DNA from: Collimonas sp. PA-H2
GTDB lineage: Bacteria; Pseudomonadota; Gammaproteobacteria; Burkholderiales; Burkholderiaceae_D
Reading direction: 5' to 3'
Length of the DNA stretch: 64,000 nucleotides
Assembly: GCF_002564105.1 (NCBI RefSeq)
Contig: NZ_PDBX01000001.1
Coordinates: forward strand, 5,208,001-5,272,000
Shown: positions 9,315 to 18,362 of the stretch, piece by piece
Numbering within the stretch: the first letter of the stretch is position 1
How the letters are laid out: every line of letters begins with the position of its first letter
Program-made: the position numbers and the translations under genes
Notes under the pieces: generated by a model
Database searches by the model: none
Told to the model about the DNA's origin: nothing
What the model saw: the letters and a program-made list of their open reading frames with translations, nothing else

Positions 9315-9776
9315 ATGATGGAATTCAGGCATGCCGCAAAAGAGGATCTGGCGTCGATCGTGCGCCTGCTGGCCGACGATACGCTGGGAGCCAGTCGGGA
9401 ACGGTATGAGGAACCCTTGCCGCAGGCTTACGCCCAGGCTTTTTCGGCGATCCAAAACCAGCAAGGCAATTTCATCCTGCTGGCGGTCGAAGACGCTGAA
9501 GTCGTCGGCTGCCTGCAGCTGACCTTGATACCAGGGCTGGCGCGCCTGGGCATGACCCGGGCGCAGATAGAAGGCGTCCGGATTTCCAATGCCCATCGGG
9601 GCAAAGGCATAGGCGAAGCGCTGTTCCGGCACGCCATCGCTTATGCCCGGGAACAAGGTTGCGGACTGGTCCAGCTGACCACCGACAAAAGCCGCGGCGA
9701 CGCCCATCGCTTCTATCAGCGCCTGGGTTTTGCCGACAGCCACGTAGGCATGAAATTGATGCTTGTCGACGATTGA
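9315..9776 (+). CDS. GNAT-family N-acetyltransferase
   Basis: A 153-residue acetyl-CoA-dependent transferase. The acetyl-CoA-binding motif A is HRGKGIGEALF (about 95-105), followed by a typical motif B ending in HRFYQRLGFAD. Start at ATG 9315 with AAGGAAG just upstream; a second ATG follows immediately. It is 27 nt behind the SPFH gene. It ends at a strong hairpin that separates it from the convergent vioE. The acceptor substrate is not known; the family includes antibiotic, amino-acid and protein acetylases. Confidence 0.88.
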   Translation: MMEFRHAAKEDLASIVRLLADDTLGASRERYEEPLPQAYAQAFSAIQNQQGNFILLAVEDAEVVGCLQLTLIPGLARLGMTRAQIEGVRISNAHRGKGIGEALFRHAIAYAREQGCGLVQLTTDKSRGDAHRFYQRLGFADSHVGMKLMLVDD

Positions 9777-9785
9777 GCGGGGCCT

Positions 9786-9819
9786 GCCTGGACACTGCCG
9801 AGAAAATCGGCAGCCAGGC
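9786..9819. terminator. bidirectional terminator hairpin between convergent acetyltransferase gene and vioE
   Basis: Arms GCCTGG (9786-9791) and CTGCCGA (9795-9801) pair with TCGGCAG (9807-9813) and CCAGGC (9814-9819) around a GAAAA loop; only ACA is unpaired on the left arm. On the plus strand GGGTTTG follows. It lies between the stop of the acetyltransferase gene and the stop of vioE, the right place to end both transcripts. Confidence 0.75.
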
Positions 9820-9846
9820 GGGTTTGTCCTGCGGCGCAACGCCTAC

Positions 9847-10431
9847 TTAGCCACCCGCTTGCTGCGTGAACACGCTTTCCGCGATGTCGCCCGCAAGGAA
9901 ATTGGGGAAGTCGCGCACTGAAAGATGCTGTTGGTCGTTGCCGGTGACCATGCGCAGCAGGCGGTTGCTGCCGGCCTGCAGGTAGAAGGCCGATGGCACC
10001 TTGCCCGGCCGCTCCACGATCCAGGCGTCTGCCGCCTGGCCCAGCACGGTGTGACAGCCGTCATGATGCGCATCGCCGTCAAGCAGTATCGCCTGCGGCA
10101 GGAACAAATCGTGGAACGGCGTTATCTCGTCCGCCAGCGCCGTCTCGTAAAGATTGACGCCCGCAGCCGTCGCTTCCCTGGCATAAGCTAGTTTCTGCTT
10201 GCGGCTTTGGCTACGCCTGGCGTCGCCGATTTCCGACATCCAGAGCCGGTACCCTTTATCCTTTTCCGGCCAAGGATTGAACAAGCCGTCGATGCGGCAG
10301 ATATTGCGGCCATAGTCGAACCAGCAATAGCCGGAGGTGACCTGGTCTTCCTCCTGCATCGGCGACCAATAGGAAATATAGGCACTGCTCCATTGCATCG
10401 GCAGTAGCGGCGGCGCGGCGTGTGCTGGCAT
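9847..10431 (-). CDS. vioE: violacein biosynthesis protein VioE
   Basis: Cofactor-free enzyme that takes the unstable IPA-imine dimer from VioB and directs a 1,2-indole shift to prodeoxyviolacein (protodeoxyviolaceinic acid); without it the dimer drifts to chromopyrrolic acid. The 194 residues match the family length (about 191). Typical stretches are WSSAYISYWSPM, SGYCWFDY, CRIDGLFNPWPEKD and GYRLWMSE, known from Chromobacterium VioE. The ATG at 10431 is preceded by GGAG. It lies 9 nt behind vioD and is the last gene of the operon, ending before a terminator hairpin. No frame damage is seen. Confidence 0.97.
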   Translation of the reverse strand: MPAHAAPPLLPMQWSSAYISYWSPMQEEDQVTSGYCWFDYGRNICRIDGLFNPWPEKDKGYRLWMSEIGDARRSQSRKQKLAYAREATAAGVNLYETALADEITPFHDLFLPQAILLDGDAHHDGCHTVLGQAADAWIVERPGKVPSAFYLQAGSNRLLRMVTGNDQQHLSVRDFPNFLAGDIAESVFTQQAGG

Positions 10432-10440
10432 GGCGGCTCC

Positions 10441-11559
10441 TTATCTGCCCAGGGCGTAGCCAAGGCTGGCCATCAGCGCTTCTTGCAGCGACGGCAAGTC
10501 TTTGCGGCGGGCGTCGAAGCTGGCGGTCAGCTCCGCATTGCTCAGGCCGATGCGCTCGCCCACGGTTTCAAACCACAGGCGGCTGCTGTTGGCATGGTCC
10601 TTGAACAGCCGCACCAGCGGCAGCGCGCGGGCGTTGAAGCTATCCATGGCGGCAGCCGTGCTGGCTTCGGAGTTGAGGGTTTGCACCAGCAACTGGGCGA
10701 CCACCACCGCCAAGGTGGTGCCATGGCCGATCGAGAAGTGGCCGGATTGCAGCGCATCGCCGATCAGGACGAACTTGCCGTCATAGGCCAGGTCGTGGCT
10801 CAGGGTCATGAAGTTGCGCCAGCCCTGGCCCGGCTGGCTGACCAGCCCGTGCTCGCCCAGTTCGGCCTTGAAGGTCTTGGCGATATAGGCTGCGGCTTCT
10901 CGCTCGGAATGCATCTCCAGCTCGGCCTTGGCATAAGTCTGTTCGCTGCACTCGACGATAAAGGTGCTCATCGTATCCGAGTATTTGTAGGCATGGCCGA
11001 TGAAAACGCCTTTGTCATTGCCGCGGAACACCAGGTTCATCTGGTCGAACAGCTGGCTGGTACCGTACCAGATATATTTATTGCGGCCGAAGTCGACCTG
11101 CGGCGTCAACGCGGCCGGCAGCTCCAGCGATATGTGGTTGACGCCGTTGGACACCACTACCAGGTCGTACTCGGCTTCCAGCTGCGCCTTGCTCGCCAGC
11201 GGCGTTTCGTAATTGACCGCGATGCCGGCCGCCACGCACTTGGCGCGCAACGCCTGCACCAGGGCTCGGCGTTCGACGCCGCACAGGGTTACGCCTGTGC
11301 TCATCAGGTTGGGCTGGTCGTGGTGCACCAGCTTGAATTCTTCCAGGAACTGCGGATTGAGCAGTTCCGGCTGCTCCAGGTAGGAGAGCGGGTTGGCGGG
11401 ATGGCGTGGCGGCCGTCCCGGCAGCACCACGCCCCAGCCCAGCACTTCTTCTTGAGTGTTCTTTTCCGCGATGCTGATATCCCAGCCGGGTTTGGCTTGC
11501 TTCATTTGACTGGCAAATATCAGCCCTGCCGGTCCGGCGCCGATGACGAGAATTTTCAT
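10441..11559 (-). CDS. vioD: violacein biosynthesis flavin monooxygenase VioD
   Basis: FAD-dependent, NAD(P)H-using monooxygenase that hydroxylates C5 of one indole ring of protodeoxyviolaceinic acid, which separates violacein from deoxyviolacein. Length 372 residues (family about 373). The dinucleotide motif is GAGPAG (residues 7-12), and the second FAD contact is the GDALQSGHF segment. Start chosen at ATG 11559, which shares its A with the vioC stop codon (TAATG); a frame nine codons longer begins inside vioC and lacks a proper Rossmann start. Intact VioD implies that full violacein rather than only the deoxy form can be made. Confidence 0.97.
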   Translation of the reverse strand: MKILVIGAGPAGLIFASQMKQAKPGWDISIAEKNTQEEVLGWGVVLPGRPPRHPANPLSYLEQPELLNPQFLEEFKLVHHDQPNLMSTGVTLCGVERRALVQALRAKCVAAGIAVNYETPLASKAQLEAEYDLVVVSNGVNHISLELPAALTPQVDFGRNKYIWYGTSQLFDQMNLVFRGNDKGVFIGHAYKYSDTMSTFIVECSEQTYAKAELEMHSEREAAAYIAKTFKAELGEHGLVSQPGQGWRNFMTLSHDLAYDGKFVLIGDALQSGHFSIGHGTTLAVVVAQLLVQTLNSEASTAAAMDSFNARALPLVRLFKDHANSSRLWFETVGERIGLSNAELTASFDARRKDLPSLQEALMASLGYALGR

Positions 11560-12848
11560 TAATTTACCCTTCCAAGTTTGTACCAAACGTTTTGCTTCTT
11601 CTGGATTTGCTGCAGCTGATCGTAGGGAACCGATGTGAAGTACAGTTTCTCCGCCATGTCGGGCGGATAAACGCGGGGGAATTTCTTGTGCATGTAGCGG
11701 GTGTACCGGGTCTGCAGGAAGAAAATCAGGTTAGGGTTGCTCAGCGCTTCGTAGTTGGCGATCGCCATGTCCTGCATGGCGTCCGCCTGCACCTTGCGCT
11801 GGCGGGTGAAATCAGCCAATGCAGGGGCCAGCGCCTCGCCGTGCTTTTCCAGCAAGCTCACCATTACGTAGACGTCTTCCAGCGCCATGTTCATGCCTTG
11901 TCCGAGGAAGGGAGCAGTGGCATGCGCCGCATCGCCGATCAGCAAGACATTGCCCTTGTAGTGGAAGGTGCTGGAACGGACATTGATGAGGTCGTTGCTG
12001 GGCAGGGCGATGAACTGGTTCAGCATCTCCAGCCTGCTGGCCGGCGGCAGGCTGCCGAAGTAGCGGCTGAAGAAGCCTGCCATGACATCGCGATTATGTG
12101 AGCTAAGGCTGGGTGCGCCGGAATAGGGCAGGCAAATGGCGAAGCTGATGCTGCCGTCCGGGATGGTGGCCGCGCGGCCGGCGAACTGACCCTGGGAATC
12201 CATGCCGAAAAAATACAGCAAGTCCTTCCTGAAACCGAGTTCGGCGGCATTCGGCAGCACCAGCGTCTTGTAGCCGTGGCGGAAGAAACTCTGCCTGAAT
12301 TCAAAGCGTCGCATGCCGCTTTGCATGGCGCGCCGCACCGCCGAATGAGCGCCGTCGGCGCCGATGATCAGGTCGCCATGCAGATGCTGCAAGGTACCGT
12401 CCTGGCCCTGGATCAATACCGACTTCTGTTCCAGGTCGACATCCAGGCATTTATGCTCAAAGTAATATTTCACCTTGTGCATGGCTGCGTACTTGTTTAA
12501 CAGCCGCTGGAACGCGGTCCGGTCCAGCGACAGCGGAAACAGGCCTTCCAGCGGCGTCAGTTCGCGCACCTTGTATTGACCACGCACGGAAAACGCCATG
12601 CCAACGATGGGCTCGCCGCATTGCTCCAGTTCCTGCTTGCTGATGCCGGCCGCCAGCACGGCCTTGATGCCGCGCACGGTCATGCTGACGCCGATGGCGC
12701 GCGAGCTGAGCGGATCGGCGGATGCCGAATTTTCCTGCAGCGGATCGCCGCGCTTTTCGACGACATGGACGTCGTGTCCGCGTTGCGCCAGATAGATAGC
12801 GCTCAGGCTACCTGCCAGACCGCCGCCTACGATGATGATTTTGTGCAT
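11559..12848 (-). CDS. vioC: violacein biosynthesis flavin monooxygenase VioC
   Basis: FAD monooxygenase that oxygenates C2 of the second indole ring to the oxindole, the last enzymatic step of violacein synthesis. Length is 429 residues, the same as in Chromobacterium. GGGLAG at residues 8-13 binds FAD; GDAAHATAPFLGQGMN (about 302-317) is the second FAD motif. The sequence resembles kynurenine 3-monooxygenase-type hydroxylases. The ATG at 12848 follows the vioB stop by one base, and its stop overlaps the vioD start, so the two flavoenzymes are translationally linked. Confidence 0.97.
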   Translation of the reverse strand: MHKIIIVGGGLAGSLSAIYLAQRGHDVHVVEKRGDPLQENSASADPLSSRAIGVSMTVRGIKAVLAAGISKQELEQCGEPIVGMAFSVRGQYKVRELTPLEGLFPLSLDRTAFQRLLNKYAAMHKVKYYFEHKCLDVDLEQKSVLIQGQDGTLQHLHGDLIIGADGAHSAVRRAMQSGMRRFEFRQSFFRHGYKTLVLPNAAELGFRKDLLYFFGMDSQGQFAGRAATIPDGSISFAICLPYSGAPSLSSHNRDVMAGFFSRYFGSLPPASRLEMLNQFIALPSNDLINVRSSTFHYKGNVLLIGDAAHATAPFLGQGMNMALEDVYVMVSLLEKHGEALAPALADFTRQRKVQADAMQDMAIANYEALSNPNLIFFLQTRYTRYMHKKFPRVYPPDMAEKLYFTSVPYDQLQQIQKKQNVWYKLGRVN

Positions 12849-12849
12849 T

Positions 12850-15800
12850 TCAAGCCTCTCTTGACATCTTTCCCCGAGATAAGTCGGTCAGTTGCTGATT
12901 AAAGAATTCCAACATTTCTATCTGCGCGTTGCCGACCACGCCAGCTTCAAGGCTGCGGGCGTAGTGCGCCAGCGCCAGGCATTTCTGCGCCAGCATGTCG
13001 CATCCCAGGCTGTAGTCGCTGCTGACCTTGCCGCTGAGCGGCTCGGGTACCGGTGGTCCGGCATTGCGGCCGGGAAGCCCGGATGGCATGTTCATCAGGG
13101 CGGCCGACAAGGGCCGCAGCAAACCTGTCATGATGTCGATGGAAGCATTCATCAGGCGCGAACGGCGCAGGCTGCCCAGCGGCTTTTGCGCGAAATGGTG
13201 CGCCATCAGCAAGAAGGCCAGTTCATAGCAGCCTTGATAAAGCTGCATCAGCGAACGGGCTTTGGCATCCGTTACCTGGATGCAGTCCGCGCGCGCTTCC
13301 AGTACAGGGTTTTTCAAGGCCGGCACAGCCGGCTCGAACGGCTTGGCCCTGGCGGAAAAAGTGGCGGCCATGGCGCGCAGCCTTTGGAAATGCGAGGAGG
13401 CGAAATGCGGAGAATCGACCGCAACGCCTTCGCCTTGCTCGGTGACGAAGTCGATGGCGAACAGCGCGCTGTCGCGGTCGTAGACTTCCAGCTGGTAGCC
13501 GGGATAGGCGCGGTTGGTCAACTCTTTCAGGAACAGATGGTGTTCGCCACCGCGCTTGCCGCCGTTGGCGTCGAACAGGTCCGGCAGATCGGCCAAGGCT
13601 TGGTGGATGGCTGCGTAAAACGTGGCGATCGATTTCCCGGGCGTGGGAATATAGTCAGGCCACTCGAAACGCACGAATTTGGCCAGCACGTGCTCGGAAA
13701 ACGGTTCGAAGGAAAATTCCGTATCCAGGCCGAAGCGCTGCCGCGCCTGCTGCCCCAGCACCGGGGCGCCAGCGTGGAACGGTTCGCCCAGCGCCATCAG
13801 CACATTGTTCACCATCAGATAATGGATCATTTCTTCATGTGCGATTTCCAGCAAGGCGCCGCGTGCGCCGCTGTTACGGCGCCGCTCTTCCGTACCGCAG
13901 GCCAGTTCCAGCTCAGCCGGTTGCCAATGGCCAGCCTCGACCAGCTTCAGTCCTTGTTCGTAATTGGGGATGGAATAGGCGGCATACAGATACTGCAGCA
14001 TGAGCGACAGCTCCAGGTCTATCGCCTTCTTCAGCTCCTCGATCAACTCTCCCTTGCAGCTGATGACCTGCGCTGCGCCAGGCTCGGGAAGCGCGGTCTT
14101 GGCGGCGGCTTCGACCTGGGTCAGGTACTTCAAGAACAACTTGGACTTCGGCAGGGACAGCTCGCGGGTGCTAGGCATGTAGTAGCTTTTGTCGCGATTC
14201 TGCGGATCGCACATCTGCCACATCAGGCGCGAATAGGTTTCGCATTTGCAGTGGTCCGCCAGGCTGAACACCTTGTCCGACATGAATGGGTAGACCAGCT
14301 CGTAATAGCTCATCACATGCCGGTAGAGGAAGGCATAGTCGACCTGCTCGGCGGGCACCTCGTCCAGATGCCAGTCGTCGGGCAACACCCGGGCGCCGAT
14401 GAACTGCCTTTGCTTGCCTTCGCCCAGCATGATGCGGGTGGCGCCGGAACGTCTGCCGGTAAGCGTCAGTTCCGCGTAGCCATCTCCTTGCGCAGAGGGC
14501 TTCAGCTGCATGGCCAGCATCTCGGCGTCTTCCGCCTCCGCCTTCAGGGCTGGATGCGCCGCCAGCTCACCACGGAAGCGGCATTGTATGGTGATCGTCT
14601 GCGGAAAGTCCTGCTGCTTCAGCCGGTTGGGAGCTTCAAGATACAGATGGTTGCTGTCTGATTGCAGCACCCAGTCGGCTTCTTCCCACTGCGCCTGCGC
14701 ATTACCCAGGCTCAGCGAGGCAGTGGCTGTGGCGGCGTGCCGCAGCGGCACATCGAATACGCCAAGGCGACGCCAATGGTCCAGATACAGCTGTTCGGGG
14801 ATCCTGGCTATCAGGGTCCCAGATGCGCCATGCAGCATGAGATCGCCCAGTGCCAGCTTGCCGCCCAAGGCATGCGTGGGATGCAGTTCGGACACGGCGC
14901 TAGCGTTGCGGGTGGTGAAGGGTACGGCGGTCGGCATATTGATCGAGACGCGGTCAGCATGGATTTTCACCAGCACCGGTCCCAGGCTGCTCTGGCGCGG
15001 CAGCAGCAGGCGGCCGGCCGGATAGGTAGCCAGCTCGTGCCGGCGCCATAAGCCGATGCTGCCTGCCAGGTCGTAAAACACCGGCGAATCCGGCTTTTGC
15101 GGCGTCGACATGTTGAACAGCGCGTACTGGACCGTCAGCCCCAGCACATCTTCGTCCTCCAGCGCCTGCTGCAAGGCGCGCAGGCTGGCGGGCAGCGGTG
15201 TGTCAGCATTGAAAAGAAAGTTTCGGTCCTGCTTGGCCACGGAAAACTGGAACAGCCGGGAACGGCCGAATTCCTCGTCAAGAAAATGCCCGCTACGCTC
15301 GGTGATATGGCCGCTGCCGGCCCAGCGTACCGAGTGCGCCTGCGGGATGTCGGCCGTGAGCAGGGTCGGGGTGTTGGCAGTGGCCTGCTTGCCGCTCAGC
15401 GTGAACTGGCCGGCGTATATCAGTGTGGTGTCTGGCTGGCCGGGATTATTGTCGACCCATCTGGCGCGGTTGAAAGTGGTCCGCAGATAGTCGTTGTAGT
15501 GTCCCCACAAGGCCAGCTTGGCGCCCACCAGGTTGTCTTCCGTGTCGACTTCTTCCGCGTTCAACTGGACACCCGTGATCCTGGCGTTTTCCCAGGAAAA
15601 ATGATTGTTGCCGCAAAAATTGTAGCCTGCCGCCTGGCTGAATATGCCTTCCGGATCCGGCTTGCCAGCGGCGTTGAACCTGGGCGCGAGCTGTTTCAGA
15701 TGCGCATGGAATTCAGACGGCGCCCGACGCAGGTCGAAGGGTTCGCCCGCAATCGATACGACATTGGTGGCGATGTCGATATGGCCGTGGGTGTTGCGAT

Positions 15801-15867
15801 TTGCGGTCGGCACATTGGCGCGGGCAAATCCTCGAAAATGGAAACGAGGAAAATCAAGAATGCTCAT
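12850..15867 (-). CDS. vioB: violacein biosynthesis VioB, iminophenylpyruvate-dimer-synthase-type heme protein
   Basis: Large heme enzyme that oxidatively couples two indole-3-pyruvate imine molecules from VioA into the IPA-imine dimer and has catalase-like activity. The 1005 residues match the family (about 998). The N terminus MSILDFPRFHFRGFARANVP is diagnostic. The middle-to-C-terminal part holds a ferritin-like helical domain with AIDLELSLMLQYLYA and LEIAHEEMIHYLMVNN, which carry the conserved Glu and His residues. The start at 15867 overlaps the vioA stop by ATGA; an upstream extension to 15996 lies inside vioA. No stop or frameshift is seen along 3 kb. Confidence 0.97.
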   Translation of the reverse strand: MSILDFPRFHFRGFARANVPTANRNTHGHIDIATNVVSIAGEPFDLRRAPSEFHAHLKQLAPRFNAAGKPDPEGIFSQAAGYNFCGNNHFSWENARITGVQLNAEEVDTEDNLVGAKLALWGHYNDYLRTTFNRARWVDNNPGQPDTTLIYAGQFTLSGKQATANTPTLLTADIPQAHSVRWAGSGHITERSGHFLDEEFGRSRLFQFSVAKQDRNFLFNADTPLPASLRALQQALEDEDVLGLTVQYALFNMSTPQKPDSPVFYDLAGSIGLWRRHELATYPAGRLLLPRQSSLGPVLVKIHADRVSINMPTAVPFTTRNASAVSELHPTHALGGKLALGDLMLHGASGTLIARIPEQLYLDHWRRLGVFDVPLRHAATATASLSLGNAQAQWEEADWVLQSDSNHLYLEAPNRLKQQDFPQTITIQCRFRGELAAHPALKAEAEDAEMLAMQLKPSAQGDGYAELTLTGRRSGATRIMLGEGKQRQFIGARVLPDDWHLDEVPAEQVDYAFLYRHVMSYYELVYPFMSDKVFSLADHCKCETYSRLMWQMCDPQNRDKSYYMPSTRELSLPKSKLFLKYLTQVEAAAKTALPEPGAAQVISCKGELIEELKKAIDLELSLMLQYLYAAYSIPNYEQGLKLVEAGHWQPAELELACGTEERRRNSGARGALLEIAHEEMIHYLMVNNVLMALGEPFHAGAPVLGQQARQRFGLDTEFSFEPFSEHVLAKFVRFEWPDYIPTPGKSIATFYAAIHQALADLPDLFDANGGKRGGEHHLFLKELTNRAYPGYQLEVYDRDSALFAIDFVTEQGEGVAVDSPHFASSHFQRLRAMAATFSARAKPFEPAVPALKNPVLEARADCIQVTDAKARSLMQLYQGCYELAFLLMAHHFAQKPLGSLRRSRLMNASIDIMTGLLRPLSAALMNMPSGLPGRNAGPPVPEPLSGKVSSDYSLGCDMLAQKCLALAHYARSLEAGVVGNAQIEMLEFFNQQLTDLSRGKMSREA

Positions 15868-17171
15868 GCGCGTTCGGTAGAGGAGGTTGTGAGCGTTTCG
15901 TCGCTGCCGGATTCTTCGGTCAGTTCGGCAAGCCGTTCCAGCAGCAGGCGGCTGGCTTGCTGGGCGCTGATCAGGCCGCCTTCCATCCAGCCGCAATGCG
16001 AGGTGTAAGCGTCCGAGCAGGCGATGATGCCGTCCTGGTGGAGCAGGGCGGCGGGGTGCTCAGCTTCCGGCTCCAGGCAGAATTCGACGCCATGCGGCCA
16101 ATGTTTGTAAAAGTGAGCTTTGATGTCCGGCAGCGGCTGGCCGTTGAGCGGCAGCACTTCTTCCAGGCAGCTGCGGACGCGCTCCAGGTAGACGTTTTCA
16201 CCTTGCGCCAGGCTGTCCCGCCAATAGGTGGCGCTTTCGCTGTCGGTATAGAACAGCAGGTATTTGTCGCTCTTGAAGTAGATCTTCCTTAGAGGATTGT
16301 CGGCCATCAGGACTTTGTCGGTCAGTCCGAGTTGTTGCCACCAGGCCTTGTCGAAAGTCAGGAATCCTTTGAACAAAGGCAGGGAATCATATTGGTAAGG
16401 ACTCCAGTTGGCGGGGAAATCCAGATTCAGGCGCGCCATGGCGGATGGCGGGATGGTCATGATCAGATGACGCGCCCGGTGCATCTGCGTATCGCCCTTG
16501 TGGCTGAAGGCGAGGATATGGTCTGCGCCGGATTTTTCAACCGACAGCAGGCGACGCTCCAGCTGGAATTCAACGCCGGCGGCCTGCGCCTGGCGTTGCA
16601 GCTGGCCCAGCAGCTGGCTGTAGCCGTCGGTAGCATACAGCCACTGGTTGCCGGCGTTTTCGGTAAAGTTTTGCGTTTCCGGGTGTTTTTTAATGATGTC
16701 GTAGGCCATCGATGCCGAGACTATCGGCAGCAGCAAGGCGTCATAGCCCGTGGCCTTGATGATGCGGGTGGCTTCGGCGACGCCCAGGTAGTGGCTGACG
16801 AATTCGAGGAAGGAATCCTCGGGATGTTCCTTCAGCATGGAACTCAAGCCGAGCAAGGTGGCCTTCAGCTTTTCCTGCATGCGGTCATGGAATACTGCTT
16901 GCGTGAAAGGATAGACCGCATGTGGATCGCCGCTGGCTTGCATGAGCTGCTGGAAATGCGGATGCAATTGCGGCGAGTAGCGAGCGGCGCCGAGTTCGGC
17001 GATTTCCTCGCCATCGATTTTCCTCGACTGGATGCGGCCGCCCACCGTGGCGTTCAGGTCGAATACTCGCATGCTTAGATTCTTGCTGGCGTCGGCGTTG
17101 ATCAATCGGCTTGCACAAGTCAGTCCTCCTATGCCGGCGCCAACAATGCAGATATCAGAATAATTGCTCAT
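15864..17171 (-). CDS. vioA: L-tryptophan oxidase VioA
   Basis: FAD-dependent L-amino-acid oxidase that opens violacein synthesis by oxidising L-tryptophan to its imine with release of hydrogen peroxide. It has 435 residues, slightly longer than Chromobacterium VioA (about 418). The FAD motif GAGIGG is at residues 11-16, and GGRIQSR near residue 45 is the second flavin-binding motif of the amine-oxidase fold. ATG 17171 has AAGGAA about 8 nt upstream. It is the first gene of vioABCDE. No strong sigma-70 promoter is obvious before it, so activation by a regulator is likely. The extra C-terminal tail (EESGSDETLTTSSTERA) overlaps the vioB start. Confidence 0.97.
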   Translation of the reverse strand: MSNYSDICIVGAGIGGLTCASRLINADASKNLSMRVFDLNATVGGRIQSRKIDGEEIAELGAARYSPQLHPHFQQLMQASGDPHAVYPFTQAVFHDRMQEKLKATLLGLSSMLKEHPEDSFLEFVSHYLGVAEATRIIKATGYDALLLPIVSASMAYDIIKKHPETQNFTENAGNQWLYATDGYSQLLGQLQRQAQAAGVEFQLERRLLSVEKSGADHILAFSHKGDTQMHRARHLIMTIPPSAMARLNLDFPANWSPYQYDSLPLFKGFLTFDKAWWQQLGLTDKVLMADNPLRKIYFKSDKYLLFYTDSESATYWRDSLAQGENVYLERVRSCLEEVLPLNGQPLPDIKAHFYKHWPHGVEFCLEPEAEHPAALLHQDGIIACSDAYTSHCGWMEGGLISAQQASRLLLERLAELTEESGSDETLTTSSTERA

Positions 17172-17673
17172 CCAGAATTCCTTTTTAGTTAATCAAGAAG
17201 CGATAACCAAAATGTCCCAGCCGCGTCTCAACGATTCGACAGACGTTGTGTTGCCGCCCGATTGGCTGGCGTTGCCGGCCAGGGGCGAAGCGCGCCTGCC
17301 GAAAATTGGCGTGGTTCAAGAATGGTCGATTTTGGATAGCGCTGTTTCTCGATTCCAGGCCGATGGCCCGCCGGTTGCGTGGCAACCGGGTGATGTTCAA
17401 GAAAAAATGCCGTCTGCGAATTCACCTACACGCATCTCGTTGCCGTCCCCCGGACCCACGCGAAAACGCAGCGCTGGCAGCGCATGACCGGGATTCTTTC
17501 CTACCGCTAAAAAGACAGCGTGACTTTACATTCACAAATTTGTAAGCGTCACTGTCAAGCTTTACAGGTCTCAAACTTACTGCCCCGTACAGTGTTTGCA
17601 ACGATGCGGGATGGCGCGGTGCGGCCAGAAGGTGGCGCTGCGCTGGTATAGAATCTGCCGACAGGAGGCCGGC
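17172..17673. promoter_or_regulatory. vioA upstream region with a near-perfect inverted repeat
   Basis: Divergent region between vioA (-) and an acetyltransferase gene (+). At 17520-17552 GTGACTTTACA faces TGTAAGCGTCAC across a 10-nt centre, with a one-base mismatch bulge; a further TTTACAG half-like copy lies at 17561-17567. This could be an operator for either gene. No lux/CviR-type box of the CTG-N10-CAG kind was found next to vioA. A frame at 17212-17487 has GC-rich third positions but no recognisable product. A TATAGAAT -10-like element at 17647-17654 lies just before the acetyltransferase ribosome site. Confidence 0.4.
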
Positions 17674-18225
17674 ATGATTACTTTTGAATTGAGCTGCAAG
17701 GTGGATGAGCTTGAACAAATCGTTGATTTGCAGCGCTTGAACCGGCTGGATGCCGTGGCGGCCGAACTGCGCGGCACGGAGGGATTCGTGACCATGGAAT
17801 ATACCGTCGACGAACTGCAGCTGATGCGTGGCGCTTATCGGCATGTCCTTGCAAAATGCGACGGCGCCGTGATCGGCTATGCCCTGGTCATGCTGAAGGA
17901 ATGCCGCACTTCATTTCCTTTTCTCGACAATATGTTCCGGGATGCGGAGGCCGCCGTTTTCAACGGCATGCCGATGCGTGACAATGCCTACTTCGTCATG
18001 GGGCAGGTTTGCGTCGGCCAGGCATTTCGCGGCCAGGGCGTTTTCAGGAAATTGTACGAAACCTTGAGAGCGCAGATGCGCGCTGACTTTGATTTCGTGG
18101 TCACCGAAGTCTCGCTGCAGAATCCGCGCTCCATGCGCGCACATCAGAGGGTAGGGTTCAGAGACATCGCGGAGGCGGACGCCGAGCCGTCGGAATGGCG
18201 TGTGATCGTATGGGACTGGAGCTGA
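17674..18225 (+). CDS. GNAT-family N-acetyltransferase
   Basis: A 183-residue acetyltransferase-fold protein. The acetyl-CoA loop is FRGQGVFRKLYETL (about 117-130), followed by ENPRSMR-like NPRSMRAHQRVGF, the usual motif B end. The ATG at 17674 is chosen because AGGAGG precedes it at the right distance; the frame could extend back to 17596 without such a site. It is divergent from vioA, but a link to violacein is not shown. The N-terminal 40 residues (VDELEQIVDLQRLNRLDAVAAEL) are helical and charged. Substrate unknown. Confidence 0.8.
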   Translation: MITFELSCKVDELEQIVDLQRLNRLDAVAAELRGTEGFVTMEYTVDELQLMRGAYRHVLAKCDGAVIGYALVMLKECRTSFPFLDNMFRDAEAAVFNGMPMRDNAYFVMGQVCVGQAFRGQGVFRKLYETLRAQMRADFDFVVTEVSLQNPRSMRAHQRVGFRDIAEADAEPSEWRVIVWDWS

Positions 18226-18362
18226 AAAATCCCGTAGTTGCAGGTACTTGAGTGCGGCGCCGGATAATTACGGCTTGTGGCATATTTATTGCGTAAGATT
18301 GCATGTGGCCAGCAGTCCCGTGGGACTATCCCTACGCAAACCTCTTCATTCAGGGGAATCTG

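Noticed and set aside
12892..14661. 589-codon plus-strand frame opposite vioB
   Set aside because: It is an antisense shadow of vioB caused by GC-rich codon bias; no family pattern and no ribosome site.
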